Of a DNA stretch of 64,000 nucleotides, positions 1 through 8,232 are shown in pieces; the stretch's first letter is position 1; each line of letters opens with the position of its first letter. This stretch comes from Planctomycetota bacterium (GTDB lineage Bacteria; Planctomycetota; Phycisphaerae; Phycisphaerales; UBA1924). Below the pieces are notes generated by a model. That model saw nothing but the letters and a program-made list of their open reading frames with translations. It did no database searches and was not told the DNA's origin. The stretch is taken from NCBI GenBank assembly GCA_003696675.1, contig RFGH01000057.1, positions 1 through 64,000 on the forward strand, in the 5' to 3' direction. The translations under genes were made by a program, and so were the position numbers.

Positions 1-720
1 GATGAGCACGGGGGGGGTGGCATCATCCGGTGATCGGAACGCAACGGAGCCGTCCGATGCCGAGATTGTCAGAGGTGGAGCGGGGCGGGTTGCCGGTCCG
101 GCGTGAAAAGCGATCTCCTCGAAGACAAAGGCCTTCGCCGAGGGGAATGCGACATCTGACATCCGTGCGACGCGGAAATCGGAAGCGACCAACCCGGCCG
201 TTCGATCGCGGGCGAGGCTTTGCGGAGCAATATAGAAAGAGCGTGAGATCGGGCGTGCGAGCGGCAGCCAGAGATGAGATGGGTCGACGCCGGTTTGGGT
301 TGCGGCCCATGCGGCGGTCTCGCGCGTGATGTTGTCCAGCGGGCAGAGCAGGGGCTCGGCGATAAACGAGCCGCCGTAGTCGTCGAGCATGGGCTGGACC
401 CAGAAGTCGCCGGCCGCGAAGGCGGCTTCGGGCGGGAGGATGCGTCCGTCCGGCGTGGTCAGGACGGTCCCGTTCGGCATGGTGGTGCGCCGGAAGGGAA
501 AGGGAACGCGGTCGCGTTCGGTGGCTGCGTAGGCGGAGATTGAGAATGCCATTTGGCGGACCTGGCTCTCGCAGCGCACCCTGAATGCCTTGAAGCGCAC
601 GGACGCGAGGGCGGGCATCATCAGCCCGGTCGCAACGGCGGTGATTCCGATGACCACCAGCAGTTCGACGAGGGTGAACCCACGGTCTTGTTGGGTGGCG
701 GGATTGATTCGGTCGTTCAC
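1..720 (-). CDS. Prepilin-like (type II pseudopilin) protein, C-terminus cut by window edge
   Basis: This gene reads leftward from a GTG at 718-720 and runs off the start of the window, so at least 240 codons are present and the C-terminus is missing. Residues 13-33 carry the prepilin peptidase and methylation motif (DRGFTLVELLVVIGITAV), with the F-T-L-V-E core followed by a hydrophobic helix. A Cys-containing globular part follows, and near the edge a segment (ASDGSVAFRS) recalls the DGSV element of planctomycete H-X9-DG prepilin-like proteins. Such proteins are processed at the inner membrane and may join pseudopilus-like assemblies. Most planctomycete copies have no proven role. It is divergent from the gene at 803. 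The reading frame is uninterrupted, but the start is inferred only from the position of the prepilin motif. Confidence 0.85.
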   Translation of the reverse strand, partial: MNDRINPATQQDRGFTLVELLVVIGITAVATGLMMPALASVRFKAFRVRCESQVRQMAFSISAYAATERDRVPFPFRRTTMPNGTVLTTPDGRILPPEAAFAAGDFWVQPMLDDYGGSFIAEPLLCPLDNITRETAAWAATQTGVDPSHLWLPLARPISRSFYIAPQSLARDRTAGLVASDFRVARMSDVAFPSAKAFVFEEIAFHAGPATRPAPPLTISASDGSVAFRSPDDATPPVLI

Positions 721-735
721 GCCATTACCTTACCA

Positions 736-764
736 TTGACAGGGGGGGGGGGGAGGTATTCTAC
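736..764 (+). promoter_or_regulatory. Candidate promoter with a G12 tract in the spacer
   Basis: TTGACA at 736-741 is a perfect -35 box. It is followed at once by twelve G (742-753) and then AGGTATTCTAC. The best -10 candidates are TATTCT at 757-762 (spacer 15) or TTCTAC at 759-764 (spacer 17). A homopolymer of this length between the boxes would let slippage change the spacer. It lies upstream of the gene at 803. Confidence 0.5.
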
Positions 765-802
765 AAAAGAGTTCGATCTTTATCGGCCAGATGGAGGTAC
801 TG

Positions 803-1213
803 ATGACGCCTGGTATGAAAGCGGTTGCGATATTCGGTGTTCTGTTGACACTGGTCTGGATGTCCCCGGATGCCGCGGCGTTGTGCTATGTGCTGCGAAC
901 CCCCCATGTTGGGTACATTCCGCTCGTCGAATCCGGTCCGGCGGGATGCACGGCGTTCGCGAGCAACGGCTGTTCCACTTACTTGCATTGTCCGCCCGGA
1001 TCGAGCTGCGATGTTGTTTTGCTCGGCCGAAAGCCATGCACGAGAGCAACAGCGACTGTACCACTCGACATCTACACCGGTGGTTCGCCGCTTACGACGC
1101 AGTGCTGCACGAACAGAACCCTGCTCGGCCCGTCTCCGACTGCGACTTATACCGTGCCCGCTGACACGCCGGGCACGGGCCGGTGCTTCATCATTATTGG
1201 CGGTCTCAAGTGA
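803..1213 (+). CDS. Secreted cysteine-rich hypothetical protein
   Basis: A 136-residue protein with a signal peptide (MKAVAIFGVLLTLVWMSPDAAA, written here in two parts: MKAVAIFGVLL then TLVWMSPDAAA) and about ten cysteines in the mature part, including a CC pair near the C-terminus, which suggests an exported disulphide-bonded protein. I place the start at ATG 803 because GGAGGT lies just upstream at 793-798. An ATG at 791 would put that Shine-Dalgarno sequence inside the gene. The stop overlaps the GTG start of the next gene (GTGA), so the two are probably co-translated. I do not recognise a family. The promoter with the poly-G spacer at 736 would control it. Confidence 0.7.
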   Translation: MTPGMKAVAIFGVLLTLVWMSPDAAALCYVLRTPHVGYIPLVESGPAGCTAFASNGCSTYLHCPPGSSCDVVLLGRKPCTRATATVPLDIYTGGSPLTTQCCTNRTLLGPSPTATYTVPADTPGTGRCFIIIGGLK

Positions 1214-2166
1214 AAACGAGTTTCATGGCGGTCTGGTCGAAACCGCGAAATGTCGCGTTGCTGCACGGTGTGTACGCGCTCGTTGGCCTCTGTGGTTCGG
1301 CGGTTGCCGCGCCGCTGGATTGGAGCATGTTCTCGCTTCCATTCGGCTATGGAGGCGAGGCGGTGATGGCGTACAACGGGCGTGACACACAGAATATCGC
1401 CTTTGAAGTGGCCCGTGACTGGGTGCGTCGCGAAGCGTACCTGATCCTGGGCGATCTGGGCGAGTCGCTGATCGACGCACGCTTGAGCGGATATGTCGAG
1501 TCTTGGACGGTCGATGCGCGGTCTTTGACCGCCATCCGGTCGAACCGTTTTGCGACCGAGTTATCCGAAGCGGGCGAGTTGGATCTGTCGCCGATCGGGG
1601 CGCTGCGTCCCGTAATCGAGCGGGAGCTGGACGCCGAGGAGATCCCGGGCGAGGGCCATAATGCGTCTGCGCGGACGATCAGGGTCGTTCTCGAGGACGG
1701 GTCGAGGGCGGAGTTCGATGTGGTTGGGGGCGATGTCGCCGCGTACCGCCGTTTGGACGAGGGGGGCACGGCGCAGGTCGAGGTTGCGTACCTGGACTGG
1801 AAAGAACTCGTTGGGGGCGGACGGTATCCGGGTCGGATTGTGACGATACGGCAGCTGCCCGACGGTACGGGCGAGGCCGTGACCGAGACGCGGCTGGTCG
1901 ATGTGCATCCGTTACGCCCCGGTTCGCAGCCCCCAGCCTTCCGCGTGCCGGAGGGGTTCAGCGTCATCGACCACATCGAGGGCGTGTCGAAGCGGGCGGA
2001 CGGGTCGGTCATCGCACCGATCGTGGCGGAGGGAGACGCCGAGCCCCGCTTCGCGCCCGTCCCGCCCACCGGGCGACGCGCATCTGGCGTCGCGTACTGG
2101 AAACTTGTCGTCGGGGCCGGCGTTCTGATGGTCCTGACCGCGGGGATCGTGGCGAAGCGAAAGTAG
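1210..2166 (+). CDS. Hypothetical exported protein with C-terminal membrane anchor
   Basis: A 318-residue protein that starts at GTG 1210 within a GTGA overlap with the upstream stop; ATG 1225 is the alternative. The N-terminus has a signal-peptide-like hydrophobic stretch ending near SAVAAPLDW, and the C-terminus (AYWKLVVGAGVLMVLTAGIVAKRK, the last 24 residues) has one membrane helix followed by KRK. The middle is mostly extracellular, with no cysteine pairs or motif I know. The architecture fits a protein exported and retained in the membrane, and its coupling to the Cys-rich neighbour suggests a shared surface role. No function is assigned. Confidence 0.75.
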   Translation: MKTSFMAVWSKPRNVALLHGVYALVGLCGSAVAAPLDWSMFSLPFGYGGEAVMAYNGRDTQNIAFEVARDWVRREAYLILGDLGESLIDARLSGYVESWTVDARSLTAIRSNRFATELSEAGELDLSPIGALRPVIERELDAEEIPGEGHNASARTIRVVLEDGSRAEFDVVGGDVAAYRRLDEGGTAQVEVAYLDWKELVGGGRYPGRIVTIRQLPDGTGEAVTETRLVDVHPLRPGSQPPAFRVPEGFSVIDHIEGVSKRADGSVIAPIVAEGDAEPRFAPVPPTGRRASGVAYWKLVVGAGVLMVLTAGIVAKRK

Positions 2167-2236
2167 ATGCGGACCGAGCCGCACCGTGTGTGGATGATCG
2201 CCCGGGTTGGGCCAGCTCCCGGCTCGATGCCGACGG

Positions 2237-4219
2237 TCAGAGTTGCTCGATCGTCTGGTTCATGTTCTCGCGTCCGGTGCCGCCGGCGACGCCCCTGCCG
2301 GTGCCGGGGAACTGTTTGATGTGGTTCTGTTTCGGGATTCGTCCGGTGCCCTTGGCGTTTGGGGAACGCTCCGAGATGATGAAGTCGGAGTTGGGCAGGG
2401 TCTCGGTGTAGGCGAGCGCCGCCTCGGCCGCCTTGGCCATGGTGTCGTCGGCGTTCTCGTGGAGGCGGCGGAAGCAGTCGTGGATGGCCAGTTCGGCGAG
2501 ATCGAAGAAGTGCATCGCGGCCGCCTTGTTGCGCTCGAACTCGAGCCCGGATTCGCCTTTCTTGATCTCATGGTCGAGGCGGGAGAGCGTGCAGTTCCAA
2601 GCGTGGATGTAGATCGCCGCATCGGCGAGCCTGGCCTGGATGCATTGACGGGTGACAATGGCGGCGTCGTGTTTCTTGGATGCGATCTTGAACTGGTAGG
2701 TCAGCTCGCTGATGAGCTTGCAGACGCGTTCGGCCGCGGGTCGGAGCGAAGGATCGACATTGGGCACGGCCGGGGCTTTGGGGCGCATGCCGAGGAAGAC
2801 TTCCATGCCGAGCGGGATGGCGGCTTTGATCATGGGGATGGAGAACTGCTTGTTGTCGGCCATTTCCTTGATGCCGAGCATCTTCTCGGCGAGCTGCTTG
2901 CCGCCGTAGGCGAAGATGAAGGACTGCATGACCTCGTTGGCGCCCTCGACGATGGTGTTGATGCGCGAGTCGCGGAAGATGCGTTCTATCTCGTTCTCGG
3001 TCATCATGCCTTCGCCGCCCATGATCTGGACTGCGTCGTTGACGGCCCGCCAGCCCATCTCGGAGCAGAAGACCTTGCAGATGGCCGTTTCGACCATGAT
3101 GTCCTCATCGTGGCGGTCGAGCATGCCGGTGGTCATGTAGAGGACGGATTCCATGGCGTAGGTGAGGGCGGCCATGTGGGCGATCTTCTGCTTGACGAGC
3201 TCGAAGTCGGCCAGCGGACGCTGGAACTGGTAGCGGGTCTGGGACCACTTGATCGCCTGGTCCATGGCACGCTTCGCGCCGCCGAGCATGCCGGCGGAGA
3301 GGGTGCATCGGCCGTAGTTCAGGCAGGACAGGGCGACATTGAGTCCGCGGCCTTCCTTATGGAGAAGGTGGTCGCGAGGAACTTTGACATTGGTGAAGCG
3401 GATGCGGGCCTGCCATGTGCCACGAATGCACGCCTTCGAGCGGTTCTTCGAGAAGATGTCGATGCCTTCCATGTCCGGATGGCAGACGAGCGCGGTGACT
3501 TTCTCTTTCCCGTCTGGCATCTTCTGCTTGGCCATGACGGTGAACAGACCGGAGATCGCGCCTGAGGTGGCCCACTTCTTCTCGCCATTGAGGATGTAGT
3601 ACTCCCCATCATCGGAGAGTTGGCAATAGGTCTCCTGTCCGCCGGCGTCGCAGCCGACCTGGGGCTCGGAGAGACAGAAGGCGCTGAGCCATTCACGGGC
3701 AAGTTTGGGAAGCCACTCCTGCTTCTGCTTCTCGGTGCCGAAGAGCATGACGGCCTTGCAGCCGATCGACTGGTGTGCGGAGACCAGAACGGCGGTGGAA
3801 CCGCAGTACTTGCCGATGGTTTCAAGGACGCGGTTGTAGCTGGTGATGCCCATGCCCAGCCCCCCGTATTCCTTGGGGATGGTCATGCCGAGAGCGCCGA
3901 TGTCGAAGAGCTTCTTGATAACCCACTCGGGAATGTACTGTTCCTGATCGATCTCGACGGAAGGGTGCTCGTTTTTGAGGTAGTCTTCAAGTTCGGCGAC
4001 GAGGCGGTCGCACTCGGCGGTTTCTTCAGGCGAGGACTTGGCGATGTCTGGGTAGGGGAAGAGCAGGTCGTCGCGGAGCCGGCCCCAGAAGTAGTTCTTG
4101 ACCGCGCCCATCGACTTGGGCTCCGGGCCGAGCAGGGTCTCAGCGTCCGCGATCATCTGCTTGTCGCGCTCGGAGACGCCCTTGAGGTTCTTGAGGTCGG
4201 CGTTCTTGACATCGGCCAT
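2237..4219 (-). CDS. Acyl-CoA dehydrogenase (long, VLCAD/ACAD9-like layout)
   Basis: An FAD-dependent acyl-CoA dehydrogenase of 660 residues. The N-terminal domain (about 95-205), middle beta domain with FCLSEPQVGCDAGG (180s) and C-terminal helical domain (about 290-440) are all recognisable. They are followed by roughly 200 further residues, as in VLCAD/ACAD9-type enzymes. Glu425 in VEGANEV sits where MCAD-type enzymes carry the catalytic base. Isovaleryl-CoA dehydrogenases keep theirs on a different helix, so strict IVD identity is not supported. GAGGAG precedes the ATG. It is the last gene of the minus-strand acyl-CoA operon. It probably performs the alpha,beta-dehydrogenation step, with ETF as electron acceptor. 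The substrate cannot be read from the sequence. Confidence 0.92.
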   Translation of the reverse strand: MADVKNADLKNLKGVSERDKQMIADAETLLGPEPKSMGAVKNYFWGRLRDDLLFPYPDIAKSSPEETAECDRLVAELEDYLKNEHPSVEIDQEQYIPEWVIKKLFDIGALGMTIPKEYGGLGMGITSYNRVLETIGKYCGSTAVLVSAHQSIGCKAVMLFGTEKQKQEWLPKLAREWLSAFCLSEPQVGCDAGGQETYCQLSDDGEYYILNGEKKWATSGAISGLFTVMAKQKMPDGKEKVTALVCHPDMEGIDIFSKNRSKACIRGTWQARIRFTNVKVPRDHLLHKEGRGLNVALSCLNYGRCTLSAGMLGGAKRAMDQAIKWSQTRYQFQRPLADFELVKQKIAHMAALTYAMESVLYMTTGMLDRHDEDIMVETAICKVFCSEMGWRAVNDAVQIMGGEGMMTENEIERIFRDSRINTIVEGANEVMQSFIFAYGGKQLAEKMLGIKEMADNKQFSIPMIKAAIPLGMEVFLGMRPKAPAVPNVDPSLRPAAERVCKLISELTYQFKIASKKHDAAIVTRQCIQARLADAAIYIHAWNCTLSRLDHEIKKGESGLEFERNKAAAMHFFDLAELAIHDCFRRLHENADDTMAKAAEAALAYTETLPNSDFIISERSPNAKGTGRIPKQNHIKQFPGTGRGVAGGTGRENMNQTIEQL

Positions 4220-4296
4220 GGGTGGGCTCCTCGTGGCCCCCGCGGTGCGGGGTTTGGATCGGTCCGCGCCCGGTTCTCGGGCGTTGCAGGTTGTGG

Positions 4297-5199
4297 TCAG
4301 TTCTTCGCCGCAGGTTTCGCGGAACGGGCGAAGAACGATTCGATGGCTTCTCGTGCGGGTTGGGTGTGACGCAGCCGGACGAGCTCGTTGCGTTCCATTT
4401 GCAGGGCGGCCGTCCAGCCTTGGGACAGCCCGACGGCGACACAGCCCAGAACGGCGTCGCCCTCGGGCGTTTCGGCGAGTTCGGCGCGGGCCTTCTCGAG
4501 CCCGCGTTGGGCGTCCGGGAGATGCTGGTCGGCTCCGACCCAGTGCATCGGGGTGCCGAGATCGGTGTGTCCTCGCTGGGCACCGATCCAGTCGGCCGCG
4601 GTCTGGATGAGATCGTCGCGGTTGGAGCAGGTGGCGTCGAACATGCCGAGTTCATCGGCCGTGTGAGCGTTGAAGGGGACCCCGGTGGCCGTGGCGACGA
4701 TGGCGGTCCTTGCATCGATGCGAGCGGGGAGCAGGTTCGTGCCACCCCAGCCCGGGCAGATCTTCAGCCCTGCCTCGGGAAGCCCGATGGGGTATGGCTT
4801 GGCATCCTTGTCGACGAGGCCGATGAGCCCGTCGCAGTGCATGGCCAGCTCGAGCCCGCCGCCCAAGGTCGCGCCGTGGATCGCGGCGGCGGTCGGGCAG
4901 GGCAGGTCTGCGATGCGCTGGAAGACGGAGGCGCCGAACTCGAGGTACCGATGCAGGGAAGGATCGTCCATGGCCATGATGGCCTTGAGATCCGCGCCGG
5001 CGACGAAAGCGCGTGGGGCGGCCGATTCCAGAATGAAGCCCGCCATGTCTTTCGGAAGCCTGCCGAGCGCCTCGTCGAGCCGACGCAGCAGCGACTCATC
5101 GATCACGACCACGGGACGGTCGCCTTGTTCGAGCGTCAGCACCACAACAGGGCCAGCGGAGGAGTCGATGGTGCGGATGGGGAGCGGCTGCTCGGGCAT
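4297..5199 (-). CDS. Enoyl-CoA hydratase/crotonase, FadJ N-domain-like
   Basis: A 300-residue crotonase-fold protein. I chose the ATG at 5199 because CAGGTGATC sits directly before it; a longer reading frame upstream has no such signal. Both canonical catalytic glutamates are visible: the one in HGATLGGGLELAMHCD and the one in GLPEAGLKICPGWGGT. The oxyanion-hole segment VAGADLKAIM is intact. The wording of these motifs resembles the hydratase domain of multifunctional FadJ/FadB proteins, but no 3-hydroxyacyl-CoA dehydrogenase domain follows. It is the middle gene between another crotonase and the acyl-CoA dehydrogenase. It should be an active trans-2-enoyl-CoA hydratase. The 164-base gap on its 5' side could hold an internal promoter. 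Confidence 0.88.
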   Translation of the reverse strand: MPEQPLPIRTIDSSAGPVVVLTLEQGDRPVVVIDESLLRRLDEALGRLPKDMAGFILESAAPRAFVAGADLKAIMAMDDPSLHRYLEFGASVFQRIADLPCPTAAAIHGATLGGGLELAMHCDGLIGLVDKDAKPYPIGLPEAGLKICPGWGGTNLLPARIDARTAIVATATGVPFNAHTADELGMFDATCSNRDDLIQTAADWIGAQRGHTDLGTPMHWVGADQHLPDAQRGLEKARAELAETPEGDAVLGCVAVGLSQGWTAALQMERNELVRLRHTQPAREAIESFFARSAKPAAKN

Positions 5200-5363
5200 G
5201 ATCACCTGACTGCCGAAGTGAGTCGGCGGCGACGGCGACCCCGGAGCGTCCCTCACGCCCGGGAGATCCCGTCGGGGATCGAATCGACCGTCCATTCTAT
5301 GCCCGCCGGTGGGCTTTGAGGACATCTTTCGGTTGGGTTGGGCGGATTTCGGTCGAAGCGAAA

Positions 5364-6128
5364 CTACTTGACCATGCGGGACTTGAGGGCGGCCTGAGCC
5401 TCGGGTGTGGCGAGGACGCTGGCGCTCAATTCCGCGCCCCGTAGCACGGCTTGCGGATCCTCGGATCCGTCGAGCCTGTTCAGCAGCGACTTGGTCGCGG
5501 CCAGCGCTTTGGGACCGCCGGACGCGAGCCGGGTAGCGATGTCGTGGGTGAGTCCGGCGAGTTCATCGCGCGAGCCGGCGAGGAAGTCGATCAGCCCGAT
5601 GGCATGGGCCTCGGTGCCGGACATCACGCCGCCCATGAGCAAGGCTCGCCGGGCAGGCCCCGGCCCGAGCTTGCGGACAACCCAGGGAGCGATGACCGCG
5701 GGGCAGAGACCGAGATCAACCTCCGGAAAGCCCAGTTTGGCATCGGCGTGGGTGATGGAGAGATCGCAGACACAGGTGAGTCCGCAGCCGCCGCCGATGG
5801 CCGCACCGTTGACAGACGCGATTGTGACGAGTGGAAGGGCGCGGAGCCGGACAGTGAGCTCGGCAAGCCGGGTGAGCAGACGCTTACCGATGCTCGCGTC
5901 GCCGGAGCGTTCCACGAGCACGGCCTTGAGATCCATGCCCGCGCAGAACGCCTTGCCCGCGCCGGTGATGACCAGAATGTGCGACCCGCGTGCATCGCGT
6001 TCGAGTTGCTCCATCGCCGCGTGCATCGCATCGAGAAGCTCGAGCGACATGGCGTTCCGGGCATCGGGGCGGTTGATCGTCAGGGTGGCGATCGGACCGT
6101 TGTGCTCCAGGAGGGCTGCGTCGTTCAT
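5364..6128 (-). CDS. Methylglutaconyl-CoA hydratase-like crotonase (LiuC type)
   Basis: A 254-residue crotonase. The second catalytic glutamate is kept (GFPEVDLGLCP), but the first, normally in GGGxELA, reads GGGCGLT, so glycine replaces Glu. The block GLxPAVIAPWVVRKLG is typical of the LiuC/AtuE branch that hydrates 3-methylglutaconyl-CoA or a carboxygeranoyl-CoA. The neighbouring HMG-CoA lyase and the methylcrotonyl-type carboxyltransferase fit leucine catabolism, with this enzyme making HMG-CoA. The start is the ATG at 6128, 15 bases after the stop of the next crotonase. The specificity assignment is by motif resemblance and context only. Confidence 0.85.
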   Translation of the reverse strand: MNDAALLEHNGPIATLTINRPDARNAMSLELLDAMHAAMEQLERDARGSHILVITGAGKAFCAGMDLKAVLVERSGDASIGKRLLTRLAELTVRLRALPLVTIASVNGAAIGGGCGLTCVCDLSITHADAKLGFPEVDLGLCPAVIAPWVVRKLGPGPARRALLMGGVMSGTEAHAIGLIDFLAGSRDELAGLTHDIATRLASGGPKALAATKSLLNRLDGSEDPQAVLRGAELSASVLATPEAQAALKSRMVK

Positions 6129-6143
6129 GGCGGTTCCGTTCGG

Positions 6144-6878
6144 TCAGGACCAGAGGGCGGTCAAGCGGTCGCGTTCCTCGTCCATGCCGGTCAGTGCGAG
6201 AGACGCGCGGAGCGCGTCGTCGGCGTGGTCGGTGCGGGGGCGGGCAAGGTCGTTGAGCAGGGCCTTGGTGGCGGCGACACCCATGCCGGGCTTCGTGGCC
6301 AGGTGTCGCGCGATGTCATTGGCGCGTTCGCGGGTGGCGCCCGGGCCGTCGGCGAGCTCGTGCACGAGTCCGATTCGGAGGGCGTGATCCGCGGTGATGA
6401 GTTCCGGATCGAGCAGGCGGGCGCGGGCCGGGCCGTCTGGGATCATCGCGGTCAGGAACGGGGCCGACACCGCCGGGGAGACGCCGATCTTCACGACCGG
6501 GTATCCGAGCCTGGTTTCCCGCTCGGCGACAACGATGTCCGCGCCCCCGAGCAGGGCGCAGCCCCCGGCGACGGCGGCCCCGTGGGCCGCGAGCACGACC
6601 GGGGCGCCGATCGCCCGCATGGCCCGGACTGTGCGTGAGAGCCCGGTCAGCAGACATCGCATCGTTTCGCCCGTGGCGTCGGCGGCGCAGATCTTGAGAT
6701 CGAATCCGGCGCAGAATGCGGGCCCGTCACCCGACAGGACCACGGCGCGAATATTGTCCGGCATGCGATCGAACACACCGGCGAGCGATTCGAGCATGTC
6801 CGGCGTGAGGGCGTTGCGCTTCTCCGGCCGGGCCAGCGTGACGGACGCGAGGTCGCCGAGGATCTCGAAGCGGATCAT
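6144..6878 (-). CDS. Crotonase-family protein lacking both catalytic glutamates
   Basis: A 244-residue crotonase-fold protein whose ATG at 6878 overlaps the HMG-CoA lyase stop (ATGA). The CoA-binding and oxyanion segments are present (FCAGFDLK, AAHGAAVAGG). However, the position of the first catalytic Glu reads GGCALL and the second reads YPVVKIG, with Val in place of Glu. The VSPAVSAPFL block places it near the LiuC-like neighbour at 5364, so it may be a diverged duplicate. It could catalyse a different crotonase reaction such as isomerisation or thioester chemistry, or be a non-hydratase partner. A longer upstream reading frame is an artefact of overlap with the lyase gene. Confidence 0.85.
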   Translation of the reverse strand: MIRFEILGDLASVTLARPEKRNALTPDMLESLAGVFDRMPDNIRAVVLSGDGPAFCAGFDLKICAADATGETMRCLLTGLSRTVRAMRAIGAPVVLAAHGAAVAGGCALLGGADIVVAERETRLGYPVVKIGVSPAVSAPFLTAMIPDGPARARLLDPELITADHALRIGLVHELADGPGATRERANDIARHLATKPGMGVAATKALLNDLARPRTDHADDALRASLALTGMDEERDRLTALWS

Positions 6879-7804
6879 CGAATCAACTCCGCCGCGATGC
6901 GGTCGGCCTCGCGTTGGGCGACCTGGTCGATGCCCGCCGTGAAGCCCATCGATTCGATCGTTTGGACAAGCGTGGACATGGCGATGTTCCCGGGGGCACG
7001 ATGATCGGGCGTCGATGCGTACGGGCAGCCGCCCAAGCCGCCGGATGATGCGTCGAACGACCGCACGCCGAGTTCGAGCGCAACGCGGACGCATTCCGCG
7101 GCGTGTCCGAATGTGTCGTGCAGATGGAGCGTCAGGGACGGATCTCCAAAGTCATTTGTTGGGCGCCCGGCGAGTCGGTCGATGACCTCCAGCACGACCC
7201 CACCGATCGAGTCCGGCGTTCCGGCTCCGATCGTGTCCCCGAGATCGATCTCGTCGACGCCGATCTCCAGAAGCCGGCTGGCGACTTCCGCGACGGCGGT
7301 GGGGGGGATGTCCCCCTCGAACGGACATCTGACAACGCACGAGATGTACCCTCTCACGCGGATTCCCTGTTCGTGGGCTCGGGGCACGATCGGACGGAAC
7401 CGTTCGATGGTCTCGGCGATGCTGGCGTTGGTGTTCTTCTGCGCAAAGGTTTCCGAGGAGGCCGTGAAGACCGAGACTTTGTCGATCAGGCGTTCGGTTC
7501 CGTGAGATTCCTGAGCCTCGCGGTTCGCGGTCAGGGCGGCATCGAGGCCGCGTTCATTAGGCACGAGTGCCGAATACAGCACTCCCTCCGGTTTGTCAAC
7601 GGCAAGCCTGGCGAAGAGTTCGGGGGCATCGCCGAGTTGGGGAATCCACTTCGCGCTCACGAAACTCGAAACTTCAACCTCGGCGACGCCTGTTCGCTGA
7701 ATCGCTCGCACGAGATCGGCCTTGCGCTCGACGGGCACAGGCACGGACTCTGCCTGGAGTCCGTCGCGCGGGGCGACATCCGTGATTCGGATGCGATCAC
7801 CCAC
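6875..7804 (-). CDS. mvaB: Hydroxymethylglutaryl-CoA lyase
   Basis: HMG-CoA lyase cleaves HMG-CoA to acetyl-CoA and acetoacetate, the last step of leucine degradation. The protein begins with the family's RITDVAPRDGLQ segment and carries the catalytic-cysteine signature GGLGGCPYA with a glycine-rich loop, plus metal-site histidines in LHLHDTFGH. I place the start at GTG 7804, which gives 309 residues and has AAGGAA about eight bases upstream. An ATG at 7891 would overlap the upstream lipoprotein gene by 95 bases. The GTG start overlaps that gene by 8 bases, and the stop overlaps the next crotonase by 4, which indicates one polycistronic unit. Confidence 0.93.
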   Translation of the reverse strand: MGDRIRITDVAPRDGLQAESVPVPVERKADLVRAIQRTGVAEVEVSSFVSAKWIPQLGDAPELFARLAVDKPEGVLYSALVPNERGLDAALTANREAQESHGTERLIDKVSVFTASSETFAQKNTNASIAETIERFRPIVPRAHEQGIRVRGYISCVVRCPFEGDIPPTAVAEVASRLLEIGVDEIDLGDTIGAGTPDSIGGVVLEVIDRLAGRPTNDFGDPSLTLHLHDTFGHAAECVRVALELGVRSFDASSGGLGGCPYASTPDHRAPGNIAMSTLVQTIESMGFTAGIDQVAQREADRIAAELIR

Positions 7805-8204
7805 CGGCAGGTTCCTTCGCCGGGGCCGGCCCGTCGGCAGCGGGTTGGCTTGCTGTGTCGGACTCGAGCGCCTCTTTCGCCTCGTCGTCATCTCCCGAGA
7901 GCTTCAGAAACGGGATGGTCGAATCGATGTTGTTGATCGTCTTGCGGAGCGAAGCGAGGTGTTCGTTGGTTGCGTTCAGTTGGGTCTGCAGGTCGCTGAG
8001 TTTCGTGTTCGTCTGATTCATCTGTTCCTGGAGACTGATGATCTGTCGGTTGATCCCGTCGAGGTTGCCGTCGATGCTGACGAGTCGGCCCTCGATATTC
8101 CCCAGGTTCGTGTTGGAGAGAGCGATCTCATCGTGGATGTCCTGCACGATGCAGCCGGGCAGGCAGGCGACCGCGACGAGCAGCAGGGGGGGGATGGTAC
8201 GCAT
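7797..8204 (-). CDS. Small coiled-coil lipoprotein embedded in the acyl-CoA operon
   Basis: A 135-residue lipoprotein. The signal peptide ends in the lipobox CLPGC (Cys18). Residues 25-95 are a continuous heptad-rich coiled coil dominated by L, I, N and Q (for example SLQEQMNQTNTKLSDLQ), like Lpp- or YgdR-type outer-membrane lipoproteins. The tail is acidic, then Pro/Ala-rich. AAGGAG lies six bases before the ATG. It sits between the carboxyltransferase and HMG-CoA lyase genes and overlaps the latter. It is therefore co-transcribed with catabolic enzymes although its predicted place is the envelope. I know of no link between this type of protein and leucine catabolism. Confidence 0.85.
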   Translation of the reverse strand: MRTIPPLLLVAVACLPGCIVQDIHDEIALSNTNLGNIEGRLVSIDGNLDGINRQIISLQEQMNQTNTKLSDLQTQLNATNEHLASLRKTINNIDSTIPFLKLSGDDDEAKEALESDTASQPAADGPAPAKEPAGG

Positions 8205-8232
8205 TCGGATCTCCTTGGCCTCGTTCCGCGGA

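Noticed and set aside
2308..2318. Weak match GGAACTGTTTG to the LacI palindrome
   Set aside because: 8 of 11 matches, inside the acyl-CoA dehydrogenase coding region and not near a start.
2207..3565. Long plus-strand open frame opposite the acyl-CoA dehydrogenase
   Set aside because: A high-GC shadow of the real gene on the other strand; low-complexity composition, no domain and no ribosome-binding site.
4222..5319. 365-codon plus-strand frame opposite a crotonase gene
   Set aside because: Overlaps a gene with clear catalytic motifs on the minus strand; the translated sequence has no recognisable fold.
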